IMG/VR virus record: IMGVR_UViG_3300040801_001572
Location: 1 to 64,000 of that record
From: a virus
DNA length: 64,000 bases
Strand: one strand, 5' to 3'
Below, one piece after another: positions 21,231-28,554 of this stretch (its first letter is position 1; each line of letters starts with the position of its first letter). Below the pieces are notes generated by a model. It had not been told where the DNA came from. It searched no databases and saw nothing but the letters and a program-made list of their open reading frames with translations. Position numbers and translations under genes: made by a program.

Positions 21231-21436
21231 TGCTCATGCCCTTTCGAACTGCTCTTGGTGTGATTGTGATCCTGTGGTGTTGCACACTGGGCGGTGCAGT
21301 GGCCCAGGCACTAGAGTTAGTGGAAACAGCACTGAACTGGCCCCGGGGCATTTTATCTCTCAGTTGGATGGTGTTCACAGTGTATTCTGCACTGAACTGG
21401 GTAGACGGTGTAGCGCCAGAGGAGATGGAGTGGTGA
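21230..21436 (+). CDS. array membrane protein 13, 68 aa
   Basis: TAATG overlap start. ALGVIVILW closely matches LGVILLLW of member 10; span 2 ends YSALNW, followed by an acidic tail. Confidence 0.68.
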   Translation: MLMPFRTALGVIVILWCCTLGGAVAQALELVETALNWPRGILSLSWMVFTVYSALNWVDGVAPEEMEW

Positions 21437-21648
21437 GTGGCTGGCAAATGACACTGGGTGTATGCTTCATAGTATGGTGGAGCTCGGTTGCTTCGAGCAT
21501 AACCACATTCTGGATATTTTACGGCATGAACTTGGGTGACATACCTGTTGTGCTGTGTGTGCTGACTCTGTGCCTCGTGAACAGTTTTCGATGTGCCGAA
21601 CTGTGCTGGAATCCGCAGCAGTGGTACTATAGGATGATGCTGCAATGA
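21433..21648 (+). CDS. array membrane protein 14, 71 aa
   Basis: GTG in GTGA overlap. TLGVCFIVWW in span 1; VLTLCLVNSFRCAE at the end of span 2 (Asn then Glu). Confidence 0.67.
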   Translation: MSGWQMTLGVCFIVWWSSVASSITTFWIFYGMNLGDIPVVLCVLTLCLVNSFRCAELCWNPQQWYYRMMLQ

Positions 21649-21872
21649 TAAGTCCGTGGGAACTGCTTGGTACTCTGTGTACCATAGTATGGTGTATGTT
21701 TATGATCAGTCTCATACTGTCTGTATCACTGTACATTGTGTCTCCTTATCTTTTGAGCGCGATTGCCATAGCAGTGTCGATAGTTTCTACTGTGCTGTTT
21801 GGTCTCAATCTTTCAGAAATTATACATCCCACCCCCCGTTCTCCCGGTGACTTTTTTAGCCATGGATTTTAG
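21645..21872 (+). CDS. array membrane protein 15, 75 aa
   Basis: ATGA overlap start. LGTLCTIVW in span 1 and STVLFGLNLSE at the end of span 2. Overlaps the next gene by 11 bases. Confidence 0.67.
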   Translation: MISPWELLGTLCTIVWCMFMISLILSVSLYIVSPYLLSAIAIAVSIVSTVLFGLNLSEIIHPTPRSPGDFFSHGF

Positions 21873-22053
21873 TCCGGGGTGGTTAACGGTTCACAGCACA
21901 CTACAGATAGTGACCTGTAGCTTAGGCGCTGTGTACTGTGCACAAAGTTTCACAGAAGCCGGAGTGCTGGTATCAATGCTGTTTGTGTTTACCACGTGGT
22001 GGTTGTTCAACATGCTGGAATATTGCTGGGAAGAGCAGAGGGCACCCCTATGA
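21862..22053 (+). CDS. array membrane protein 16, 63 aa
   Basis: ATG 21862. Spans STLQIVTCSLGAVYCA and VSMLFVFTTWWLFNMLE, the last with the Asn-x-x-Glu pattern. Confidence 0.66.
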   Translation: MDFSPGWLTVHSTLQIVTCSLGAVYCAQSFTEAGVLVSMLFVFTTWWLFNMLEYCWEEQRAPL

Positions 22054-22241
22054 GTTTTCGCACTAGGGCCACAGTGTTTTGGTTTTTTGCACAGTACATG
22101 ATAGTGTCAAGTGGAATACTGATTTCGATGCCAGGAAATGGAGCTCTTCCAATCGCAATAGGGTTCGTACTGTTTAACATTCATGCGTGTTATAACTTTG
22201 ATCGAGAGCCCCAATCAACAATATGGTACTGGCATGAGTGA
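22050..22241 (+). CDS. array membrane protein 17, 63 aa
   Basis: ATGA overlap start. Spans VFWFFAQYMIVSSGILI and LPIAIGFVLFNIHACYN, then DREPQ. Confidence 0.66.
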   Translation: MSFRTRATVFWFFAQYMIVSSGILISMPGNGALPIAIGFVLFNIHACYNFDREPQSTIWYWHE

Positions 22242-22440
22242 ATCGCAATACATGGACATAGCTTCTTTTGGTGCTCTCTGGTGTATAGCACTGGGTGTAC
22301 TTGGAGGCTGGTTCTGCTTGAACTACAATGCAGTGTGGGCACTTCTGTACATGGCGATGTGCGCTGGCACAGGACTGAACTGGATTTTCTGGTGTGTTAG
22401 TCAGACACATTATTTCCATTTTCGATTCGGAGATGCCTAA
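22234..22440 (+). CDS. array membrane protein 18, 68 aa
   Basis: Overlaps the previous gene by eight bases. Spans FGALWCIALGVLGGWFCL and LLYMAMCAGTGLNWIFW. Confidence 0.66.
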   Translation: MSESQYMDIASFGALWCIALGVLGGWFCLNYNAVWALLYMAMCAGTGLNWIFWCVSQTHYFHFRFGDA

Positions 22441-22644
22441 GTGACTGGCAGAAGCCGGCCCAGGTCTGGCAGCTCTAGCTGGCTGTTCATAATCTCATCG
22501 GTCAGCTATGGCTTTGCAGGCAGTACCATGTTCATGTTGATACTAATGGGCATCCTAAATGATCCAATCACTGTATCAGCTGCACTGGTGGTAGGAACAC
22601 TGTATATTCATCAGATTCATCTGTTTGTGAAGCTAATACCGTGA
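22441..22644 (+). CDS. array membrane protein 19, 67 aa
   Basis: GTG immediately after the previous stop. Basic Arg/Ser-rich start (GRSRPRSGSSS), then two spans. The second ends LYIHQIHLF, lacking the Asn signature. Confidence 0.62.
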   Translation: MTGRSRPRSGSSSWLFIISSVSYGFAGSTMFMLILMGILNDPITVSAALVVGTLYIHQIHLFVKLIP

Positions 22645-22817
22645 CAGTTCAGTTTCGTTGGATATTTTTATTAGTGCTATTTGTGTGCATAGGCAACAGT
22701 GTGTACAGCACCTGCTTAGAAAACTTTGAGCATCCTGAGTTAGTGTTGGGCTCAATGACTGCGATGATGGTAAACTTCGGTACTGTAATGAACTTAGCTC
22801 GTTGTGCTCAATCGTGA
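22641..22817 (+). CDS. array membrane protein 20, 58 aa
   Basis: GTG in GTGA overlap at both ends. Spans WIFLLVLFVCIGNSVYS and LGSMTAMMVNFGTVMNLA, with Asn at the end of span 2; the loop is acidic (LENFEHPE). Confidence 0.63.
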   Translation: MTVQFRWIFLLVLFVCIGNSVYSTCLENFEHPELVLGSMTAMMVNFGTVMNLARCAQS

Positions 22818-23032
22818 CTAGTGGAACAAAACATACCCTTGTACAGTTACTGAACCTAGTAACATGGGGTGCAATTGCAGTACTGTGTAACCACATCGAG
22901 GTCAGTCCCCACCCTGCTGTGAGCTTTTTACTGTGGTTCTTTTTGGTAGTGACCACAGTGTTGCTATTTCTTCATCCTTTTTGTTATTATGCACAAGGAC
23001 GAAGCGACAAGGGATCAACGGAACCATGGTAA
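22814..23032 (+). CDS. array membrane protein 21, 72 aa
   Basis: GTG in GTGA overlap. Spans LLNLVTWGAIAVLC and FLLWFFLVVTTVLLFL; charged tail. No Asn signature. Confidence 0.63.
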   Translation: MTSGTKHTLVQLLNLVTWGAIAVLCNHIEVSPHPAVSFLLWFFLVVTTVLLFLHPFCYYAQGRSDKGSTEPW

Positions 23033-23241
23033 CTGCTACAAAGTCTATCTTGCAGGGTATCCTTGTGCTTTGGATGCTGGCTAACCTAGCTCTTGCTTTG
23101 TTGGCAATTGGCGGGGGCCTAGGACTACTAGTATTCTGGGGAGATTGGGACGCAGCAGTTACAGCTGGTCACATATTGTATTCCCAGTCGTCGCAGATGA
23201 CATTTGCTGTGTTCGCGTATTCCGAGATCGAAGAGATTTGA
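23026..23241 (+). CDS. array membrane protein 22, 71 aa
   Basis: ATG 23026, overlapping the previous gene. One long Gly/Leu-rich hydrophobic stretch (ILVLWMLANLALALLAIGGG and on), then a loop and a weak second span; acidic end SEIEEI. Confidence 0.63.
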   Translation: MVTATKSILQGILVLWMLANLALALLAIGGGLGLLVFWGDWDAAVTAGHILYSQSSQMTFAVFAYSEIEEI

Positions 23242-23242
23242 T

Positions 23243-23548
23243 ATGTTGGCATTGTTTTTCAGTGCAATGACTGTGGTGGCTCTGCTGTTTTATGGAATAG
23301 TGACGTTGCTGTGGCTAGATACTAAACAGTACCATCGTCGAGCAAAAGGATGGTGTGCTTCGGTTATCGTTTCGTCTATGTTTGCGATGTTACTCACAGT
23401 AGGCCTAATTGATTATCAATTAGTCAAACCGGAAGCTCACGCATTGCTAGCTTCGTTTGGTGCACTAAGCGTGTTCGTATTGACAGGGATATACGGAGAT
23501 TTAATTCACGACATGACTTTGATAGATTGGTGGGACGATGACAGTTAA
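23243..23548 (+). CDS. membrane protein, three spans, 101 aa
   Basis: ATG one base after the preceding stop. Larger than its neighbours: spans at about 5-25, 40-58 and 68-88, and an acidic tail WWDDDS. Confidence 0.66.
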   Translation: MLALFFSAMTVVALLFYGIVTLLWLDTKQYHRRAKGWCASVIVSSMFAMLLTVGLIDYQLVKPEAHALLASFGALSVFVLTGIYGDLIHDMTLIDWWDDDS

Positions 23549-23720
23549 CATTCAGGTGATGGTTAACAAATTATCATTCTTTATACACGTCGGTCTGTTT
23601 GTGGCTATCGCACTGAGCATGGTGTTCCGAGGTGTGCACGATATTGTGACTGAGTGCCTGTTCTTTAGTCTGCTTGTGATAATTCCCTTAGGTATGGGCT
23701 TTGGTTCGGAGGATGAATGA
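23538..23720 (+). CDS. two-span membrane protein, 60 aa
   Basis: Overlaps by 11 bases. Spans FFIHVGLFVAIALSMVF and CLFFSLLVIIPLGMGF; acidic end. Confidence 0.64.
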   Translation: MTVNIQVMVNKLSFFIHVGLFVAIALSMVFRGVHDIVTECLFFSLLVIIPLGMGFGSEDE

Positions 23721-23947
23721 AACTTACAAATCTTTTGTGTCCAGCTGATCTTTCATCTGCTAGCAACTCGGAACTGGTGTTAATGTTCTTTCGGCAGAGT
23801 TTCAGTCTAGCAGTGACTCTTATTCTGTCGTTGCTTGCATGGCACTGGTGGATCCTTGTGTTGTTGGCCTTCCTTGCTTGGTTGTCTGGATCGTTCTGCT
23901 ATCACGGATGGCAAGAGCTTGAGCGTCGGCTAGACAGTGACAGTTGA
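23717..23947 (+). CDS. two-span membrane protein, 76 aa
   Basis: ATGA overlap start. Polar N-terminal 25 residues, then spans SLAVTLILSLLAW and ILVLLAFLAWLSGSF; charged tail ELERRLDSDS. Confidence 0.65.
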   Translation: MKLTNLLCPADLSSASNSELVLMFFRQSFSLAVTLILSLLAWHWWILVLLAFLAWLSGSFCYHGWQELERRLDSDS

Positions 23948-24107
23948 AGAACTCATAACTGCCTTTTTCTCTGCCACGTGCTTCTGTTCTGTGATGACCG
24001 CAGGGCTCGTTGTGCAATCGGCAGGACTGGGATGTGTGATGCTGTATTTCACACTGCTGTTCATGCTACCAATGGTTTCCGACGATATGTCGCCTGGATT
24101 GCTTTGA
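23937..24107 (+). CDS. two-span membrane protein, 56 aa
   Basis: GTG start overlapping by 11 bases. Spans AFFSATCFCSVMTAGLVV and VMLYFTLLFMLPMV. A late-promoter-like motif follows. Confidence 0.58.
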   Translation: MTVEELITAFFSATCFCSVMTAGLVVQSAGLGCVMLYFTLLFMLPMVSDDMSPGLL

Positions 24108-24110
24108 TCT

Positions 24111-24118
24111 AATAAATA
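24111..24118 (+). promoter_or_regulatory. T4-type late promoter motif
   Basis: AATAAATA, about 28 bases before the ATG at 24146. Confidence 0.5.
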
Positions 24119-24145
24119 ACTGCATCACTGTTGTTGGAGATATCG

Positions 24146-24433
24146 ATGCACTGGCCGTGGCAACCGAAACAGAACGAACTGGACAGCCAATCCTTGCGTC
24201 GCCTAAAACAGTGGTACAGAATTCTCCTCGCTTCACGTTATATCTTTACTGCTGCACTGCTAATATCTTTGCTTGTGCTGATATCAAACTCACTGTTTGT
24301 GCCTTGCTTAATCTTACCCCTTATGTGGTGGTATATGTGGTGGATTTTGGGCAAATTTATCGACGATGTGGTGGATTATGCCCAAGACATCGTGGTATAC
24401 GATCATTGTCCTAAATTCAAGCACAAAATCTAA
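24146..24433 (+). CDS. two-span membrane protein, 95 aa
   Basis: ATG at 24146 follows TTGGAG at a good distance; TTG at 24131 is an alternative. Basic N-terminal 35 residues, then FTAALLISLLVLISN and LILPLMWWYMWWILG, and a soluble tail. Stop TAA abuts the next -35 box. Confidence 0.66.
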   Translation: MHWPWQPKQNELDSQSLRRLKQWYRILLASRYIFTAALLISLLVLISNSLFVPCLILPLMWWYMWWILGKFIDDVVDYAQDIVVYDHCPKFKHKI

Positions 24434-24462
24434 TTGACATTACCACAGTTTGGTGCCATACT
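24434..24462 (+). promoter_or_regulatory. sigma-70-type promoter
   Basis: TTGACA, 17 bp, CATACT. No GTTAG leader. Confidence 0.7.
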
Positions 24463-24496
24463 TCACTGAACTAAATGTGTTGCTAGAGGAAACACT

Positions 24497-24853
24497 GTGA
24501 CCGCTAATCGTATTGGGCCAGGCTGGCTAATCTTCATGGGTGTTATTTTTGTGCTACAGGCCCTAGGCGCTGTTGCTCTTCAAACAGCATCAGAAATTCT
24601 CGCATTTGTTGGCATCGGCTGTTTCTTTGTGTACGAGCTTGTACGCTACATGCGACAGGTAGAATGGTCCGATTGGCATCGTAATCAATTCTTTGCATTC
24701 GGGTGTTTCTTTCTCATGATGGCATTTTATGCAGACCCAGATCCGTCTGGGTTTGGACAGGTCTTGAAATGGTTCTACATACTGGGCACAGTGTGGTTCA
24801 CTTTCGGACTCATCGGAATCTACTATCAGTCAGTGAGAGGCGAAGATGATTAA
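24497..24853 (+). CDS. four-span membrane protein, 118 aa
   Basis: GTG behind AGAGGAAACACT. Four hydrophobic segments at about 9-28, 33-49, 65-80 and 92-112, with a basic loop between 2 and 3. Double the usual size of its neighbours, so possibly a fused duplication. Confidence 0.68.
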   Translation: MTANRIGPGWLIFMGVIFVLQALGAVALQTASEILAFVGIGCFFVYELVRYMRQVEWSDWHRNQFFAFGCFFLMMAFYADPDPSGFGQVLKWFYILGTVWFTFGLIGIYYQSVRGEDD

Positions 24854-25058
24854 ATATGTGCTGATCCTGTTCATCAATTTTGGTCATCCGGATATTCCCA
24901 GCGACCAGTGGAGCATCTCGGTAACCAAGATCGACAAACAGTTCCAGAGCGAGAAAGACTGTCACCAGTTCGCTCGTGAAATACGAGAAGCAAACAACAT
25001 GTTGAGCAAGGTCACGGAAGCTCACATTTGCCAACCTGTGGAGTTCGAGGCGCCATGA
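24846..25058 (+). CDS. hypothetical protein, 70 aa
   Basis: Overlaps the preceding gene by eight bases. Short hydrophobic start (MIKYVLILFINFG) and a soluble alpha/beta body; not a typical two-span protein. Possibly peripheral to the membrane. Confidence 0.66.
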   Translation: MIKYVLILFINFGHPDIPSDQWSISVTKIDKQFQSEKDCHQFAREIREANNMLSKVTEAHICQPVEFEAP

Positions 25059-25327
25059 ACCAAACGATCAATTGGAAAATCCGTCTGTTCCATACCAAGA
25101 GCAGTTTTTACTGGCTGTGGACCGGAACACTGTTCTTTGGCCTTGCTGCAAGATTCTTGGTGTTACGAGGAACCGTAGAAGCCGAGCAAGTCTCCTTGCT
25201 TACTGTGTGCATAGGCATGCTGTGTGTGAGTGGCACTATTGCTTACGTAATGGCACACAAGGTTCGCCACGAATTTGATAAAGTGAGAGTTTCTAAGTGG
25301 CACAGAGAACGTTACACCGAAGAATAA
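25055..25327 (+). CDS. two-span membrane protein, 90 aa
   Basis: ATGA overlap start. Spans FYWLWTGTLFFGLAARFLV and LTVCIGMLCVSGTIAYVMA. C-terminal soluble helix KVRVSKWHRERY resembles SIEVAQWIRFR of the next product. Confidence 0.67.
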   Translation: MNQTINWKIRLFHTKSSFYWLWTGTLFFGLAARFLVLRGTVEAEQVSLLTVCIGMLCVSGTIAYVMAHKVRHEFDKVRVSKWHRERYTEE

Positions 25328-25578
25328 TGGACAGAAATGATCCGGTGTGTAACCTTGCAGGTGCAACACTTTGGTTCATTGTCGCTATCGGTCAGTTTCT
25401 TCTGCTCGAAGATTATCACTCAGAGTCAATACCATTTATGACAGTGATGGTTGCGGTTTCCGTTGCATGTTCTGTGCTGTTAGCAACCGGCCAGATATTC
25501 ACTGCATACGAAAACTACACCAAGCACACTGTTGAGTCGATAGAAGTAGCACAGTGGATTCGCTTCCGAAACAGCTAG
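25327..25578 (+). CDS. two-span membrane protein, 83 aa
   Basis: TAATG overlap start. Spans LAGATLWFIVAIGQFLLL and MTVMVAVSVACSVLLATGQIF, then a soluble helix like that of the preceding protein; the two may be diverged duplicates. Confidence 0.66.
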   Translation: MDRNDPVCNLAGATLWFIVAIGQFLLLEDYHSESIPFMTVMVAVSVACSVLLATGQIFTAYENYTKHTVESIEVAQWIRFRNS

Positions 25579-25766
25579 ATCCAGGACGCTACGCAACCAT
25601 GTGTGACTACATTCAGTGTGGCATCGACAATGGTCTGGATATAGAAGAAATCACTCCCTGTGATCTGCATACCGAACTTTGCGACTATGCAGATCTTCCT
25701 CAAGAGTTAGGTATTTCTTCCAGAGATCTACAAACCTATCTTTTTTATTGGTACTGGTTACGATAA
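25554..25766 (+). CDS. hypothetical acidic protein, 70 aa
   Basis: GTG start overlapping the preceding ORF by 25 bases; ATG 25599 is an alternative. Acidic, Cys-containing, no membrane segment except an aromatic end (YLFYWYWLR). Lower certainty because of the long overlap. Confidence 0.55.
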   Translation: MDSLPKQLDPGRYATMCDYIQCGIDNGLDIEEITPCDLHTELCDYADLPQELGISSRDLQTYLFYWYWLR

Positions 25767-25785
25767 CAGGATAGCCGCTAAATAA

Positions 25786-25794
25786 CAGTATCAA
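25786..25794 (+). promoter_or_regulatory. T4-type late promoter-like motif
   Basis: GCTAAATAAC upstream of the ORF at 25811. Variant of the GATAAATA motif found before structural genes. Confidence 0.4.
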
Positions 25795-25810
25795 TTCCAA
25801 CGAGGCAGAG

Positions 25811-25990
25811 ATGCTGCAAAAACTGTATTTAGGGCTATGTTTTACTCTGCTGTTTTCTGCAATGGGCTTCTTCTTTCTCGCTGCATACACACTGCACTGG
25901 CTATGGGCAGGCTTAATGATATTGTGCTTAATAGCAGCTCAAGGATCATGGCGACGAATGGAGCGTCTTCAAGACCGTCGGCCTGATTGA
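25811..25990 (+). CDS. two-span membrane protein, 59 aa
   Basis: ATG behind GAGGCAGAG. Spans LCFTLLFSAMGFFFLAAY and LWAGLMILCLIAA; basic tail SWRRMERLQDRR. TGA is embedded in the next TTGACA. Confidence 0.66.
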   Translation: MLQKLYLGLCFTLLFSAMGFFFLAAYTLHWLWAGLMILCLIAAQGSWRRMERLQDRRPD

Positions 25991-26015
25991 CAATATCGCC
26001 AACATGTCTTATAAT
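25987..26015 (+). promoter_or_regulatory. perfect-consensus sigma-70 promoter
   Basis: TTGACA, 17 bp, TATAAT. The predicted start point falls on or next to the ATG at 26022. Confidence 0.75.
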
Positions 26016-26021
26016 TACGGC

Positions 26022-26255
26022 ATGTCAAACTCTGATAACGAACAACCTATACTGCTCGGCAATTTTTTGCTGTTTTTTGGGCACGCCTTAGGAATTTTCC
26101 TTGCATATCTTACGCTGGGTGCAATATTCGCGCCAGGCGAGAAAGTATGGCTCGGTATACTGTTGATGGGAGGAATCACTGTCTGGCAGGCACGTAGCAC
26201 AGGAATACTCCAGCAAAGAATGAGATCTTTAGAACAAAACGATCATGAAGAATAG
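26022..26255 (+). CDS. two-span membrane protein, possibly leaderless; 77 aa
   Basis: ATG 26022 lies seven bases after the -10 box; the upstream ATG at 26004 lies inside the promoter. No ribosome site is seen, so a leaderless mRNA is likely. Spans LLGNFLLFFGHALGIFLAYLTLG and VWLGILLMGGITV, then a charged helix. Confidence 0.65.
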   Translation: MSNSDNEQPILLGNFLLFFGHALGIFLAYLTLGAIFAPGEKVWLGILLMGGITVWQARSTGILQQRMRSLEQNDHEE

Positions 26256-26586
26256 AAAACCTAAACCACCTTTTTTGTTTTTTCCGTCTGAGGGGAAGGA
26301 TTTAGACAAGCTGAAAAAAGAGCTGCTGGTTCTAGTGAACGGACTGATCATCGGAATAACAGTTTCTGTGTTGTCGTTTTGGTTTGCATTTACTGTTGCG
26401 ACTATTTTGCCAATGGCCGAGCTTAATCCTGTCTTAGAATTTTTAGCAGTAGCATGGATAGCTGCTACCCTAATCGGCAGCATGTTTCTGTCATATCTGT
26501 CAGTTAGCACAATCAGTTCAATCAGTTCCAAGATCAGAGCGATAAGGAGCAAGAGAAATGACCTCAGGAGTAACACAACGAGCTAA
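26245..26586 (+). CDS. two-span membrane protein, 113 aa
   Basis: Overlaps the preceding gene by 11 bases. Basic/Pro-rich N-terminal 30 residues, spans GLIIGITVSVLSFWFAFTVA and LAVAWIAATLIGSMFLSYL, then a Ser/Arg/Lys-rich tail. Confidence 0.68.
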   Translation: MKNRKPKPPFLFFPSEGKDLDKLKKELLVLVNGLIIGITVSVLSFWFAFTVATILPMAELNPVLEFLAVAWIAATLIGSMFLSYLSVSTISSISSKIRAIRSKRNDLRSNTTS

Positions 26587-26857
26587 AGACAAGCTGATGG
26601 TTCTTGCTGGTCTAATTTTGTTTTTGTTGGGCACTGTGGTAGGAGTTTACATGAGGCCAGACATACCTAGTCTAGAACCAGTAATGGAAACCTACGCACA
26701 AATGGAAACCCAGTTCTCTAATCTTGCTGCGGCTTGTGCTAGACCGCAGCAAGGCACAGTCACAATTACAGGCGAAGATATTGTCGATGCTGTTCGAAAC
26801 AAACAGCTTCGATTTATCGTCAACACTGAAACTGTCGGAGGCACTCCGGTTAGATGA
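26558..26857 (+). CDS. membrane-anchored protein with soluble C-terminal domain, 99 aa
   Basis: One N-terminal anchor (LMVLAGLILFLLGTVVGVYM, about 13-32), then a helical stretch and a domain GTVTITGEDIVDAVRNKQLR. Topology resembles an inner-membrane spanin or anchored periplasmic protein, but the body is too short to say. Confidence 0.66.
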   Translation: MTSGVTQRAKDKLMVLAGLILFLLGTVVGVYMRPDIPSLEPVMETYAQMETQFSNLAAACARPQQGTVTITGEDIVDAVRNKQLRFIVNTETVGGTPVR

Positions 26858-27186
26858 GTTTCATTGATCATCATCGACTGCAATCTATTACTTCTCGTGC
26901 TGCTAGAACTAATATACGTCAAGTAATGCGTCGAATAAAAGAGAACGAGCAGGAACTGCACGATAAGATCGCAAATACGTTTCATTGCGGATTTGCTTTC
27001 ATGCCGGTTCGACTGTCAAATGGAAAGTGGATCTGGCTCAAGAAATACTATTACAATTTTTTGCCTAAAGAAACACGACCGGGCGACAAATACTTTTCGT
27101 CATTGGTAAGGTACGTTCCTAGTCGCAAAAAAGACATAAAATTAACCCCAGATGAATATCTCATACGGAAGTTAAAAAATGGCTGA
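26854..27186 (+). CDS. hypothetical soluble basic protein, 110 aa
   Basis: ATGA overlap start. Helical basic N-terminal half, then an aromatic segment (NGKWIWLKKYYYNFLP) and a basic tail. Not recognised. Confidence 0.68.
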   Translation: MSFIDHHRLQSITSRAARTNIRQVMRRIKENEQELHDKIANTFHCGFAFMPVRLSNGKWIWLKKYYYNFLPKETRPGDKYFSSLVRYVPSRKKDIKLTPDEYLIRKLKNG

Positions 27187-27271
27187 GGTACTAGGCTTCT
27201 TAGTAGTTACTGGGTTTTGTATCGGTTTCTGCTGGCTAGTATACCAAGGCGATCCCTGGAAAAAGAAATGA
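27179..27271 (+). CDS. single-span micro-membrane protein, 30 aa
   Basis: Overlaps the preceding gene by eight bases and the next by four (ATGA). One segment LGFLVVTGFCIGFCWLVY and a basic tail PWKKK. Confidence 0.55.
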   Translation: MAEVLGFLVVTGFCIGFCWLVYQGDPWKKK

Positions 27272-27618
27272 CCCCTTACATACTTAAATTTCCCATATAC
27301 GAAATCTTCGGAAGTGTATACCCGAAGGTTGCAAAGGATATCACGATCGGTAGCTCGAACTTGACTGAGATTTACAACGACCAGGGCGCCGGCGCAAGTC
27401 TAGTGAGGAAGTGTGTAGCAAAGGATAACTTGGTGTTTGAGTTTGAAACAGAAGACGCCATGCTGATGTTTACGTTAGGATGGGATAAGCACAGAATTCG
27501 TGACTGCTATATTAAGTATGTGATACAGTGGCTCAATGATATACTCGATACTAACCCAGGAAGACTTGAAGCCGACTATTACAAGAGTCTTGCTGCTCGC
27601 TTACAAGGTTTGATTTGA
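27268..27618 (+). CDS. hypothetical protein with DAMLMF-LGW motif, 116 aa
   Basis: ATGA overlap start. The segment FEFETEDAMLMFTLGWDK is related in pattern to the ATLFNLQLGKDK, ATIYNLKHGASS and ASLFELKYGREQ motifs of the three genes that follow, each near the C-terminus. First of this soluble cluster. Confidence 0.7.
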   Translation: MTPYILKFPIYEIFGSVYPKVAKDITIGSSNLTEIYNDQGAGASLVRKCVAKDNLVFEFETEDAMLMFTLGWDKHRIRDCYIKYVIQWLNDILDTNPGRLEADYYKSLAARLQGLI

Positions 27619-27622
27619 GTCA

Positions 27623-27871
27623 ATGATTACAATCGGCATCATAAACAGTACATCAGAAAAAGAAGAATACAGTATTCGCACTGTAAAGAGTGCTTTAGAT
27701 AGATTGGGTTACACAGAATACGAATCTGTGATTTACGAAGATCAGGAAGTAAAATTGGTACTCACCGAAGAACAAGCAACCCTGTTTAATTTGCAGCTCG
27801 GGAAAGACAAGGTCTTTCAGGAAATTATAGATCACGTAATGGAAAGGACTAACGCATGGCTGAAACCGTAG
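27623..27871 (+). CDS. hypothetical protein, ATLFNL-G family, 82 aa
   Basis: Beta-alpha-beta layout: IGIINSTSE, helix, ESVIYEDQEVKLVLTEEQ, then ATLFNLQLGKDK and a closing helix. Looks like a small ACT/ferredoxin-like fold. Confidence 0.7.
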   Translation: MITIGIINSTSEKEEYSIRTVKSALDRLGYTEYESVIYEDQEVKLVLTEEQATLFNLQLGKDKVFQEIIDHVMERTNAWLKP

Positions 27872-28101
27872 AATTTAGACTAGCCTTACGTAACCTCCCG
27901 GAATTTGTTGATCTATGCAATCAGGCATTACAAGAAATGGGTTATTCCTCTGCTAAGGTTTATTCATACAGACACACAGCACTAAGCACTGAGTTGCTGT
28001 GTTTTTCTCTTTCAGAGCAAGAAGCAACCATTTATAACTTAAAGCACGGTGCTAGCTCTGATCTATTAGAAAAAATGAAAGAATTAGCATTAAAGAGATA
28101 A
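27856..28101 (+). CDS. hypothetical protein, ATLFNL-G family, 81 aa
   Basis: Overlaps the preceding gene by 16 bases. Same layout as its neighbour, with FSLSEQEATIYNLKHG. Tandem duplicate. Confidence 0.7.
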   Translation: MAETVEFRLALRNLPEFVDLCNQALQEMGYSSAKVYSYRHTALSTELLCFSLSEQEATIYNLKHGASSDLLEKMKELALKR

Positions 28102-28105
28102 TCGA

Positions 28106-28459
28106 ATGCGCAAGACTGTAAGAAACATTTTAAATTGGATTGAGTTAGTTGTTAAGATTGTTTTCGTGATGATTATGATCCCTCTCTCGCCTATCACGGT
28201 ATATCGATTTTGCCGTGCAAAGAGGTTGCCACTTTCTGGTGTACCTTACAGTGATACTACGGAACACCAGATACTGATGCTGTTGCGTGATAAAGAATTA
28301 GACGTTCACTTAATGGATAAGGACCTTTGTGCACTAGGCTGCGACGATTCCGACGAAATGGAAATTTGGTTCAAAAGCAAACACGATGCATCTTTGTTTG
28401 AATTGAAGTACGGTCGAGAACAGCTCAAAAAGGACCTTTTAAAGCAATACTGGGTATAA
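28106..28459 (+). CDS. membrane-anchored ATLFNL-G family protein, 117 aa
   Basis: An N-terminal membrane helix (VVKIVFVMIMIPLSPITVY) is joined to the same soluble domain, ending IWFKSKHDASLFELKYG. A domain fusion within the tandem cluster that links it to the membrane array. Last rightward gene before the leftward structural block. Confidence 0.72.
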   Translation: MRKTVRNILNWIELVVKIVFVMIMIPLSPITVYRFCRAKRLPLSGVPYSDTTEHQILMLLRDKELDVHLMDKDLCALGCDDSDEMEIWFKSKHDASLFELKYGREQLKKDLLKQYWV

Positions 28460-28461
28460 AC

Positions 28462-28532
28462 AAGACCAGAGCACACAATATGTATACTCTGGCCTTAAAA
28501 ATAGCAATTTTCGGTGAATTAATCACGGAAAA
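28462..28532. terminator. convergent intergenic hairpins
   Basis: Stem AAGaCCAGAG/CTCTGGcCTT (28462-28471/28487-28496) and stem TTTTCGGTGA/TCACGGAAAA (28508-28517/28523-28532, one mismatch). They lie between convergent genes and probably stop transcription from both sides. The left one is followed by T on the minus strand. Confidence 0.6.
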
Positions 28533-28554
28533 CTGCTGAATTTGCCCTACTCTA

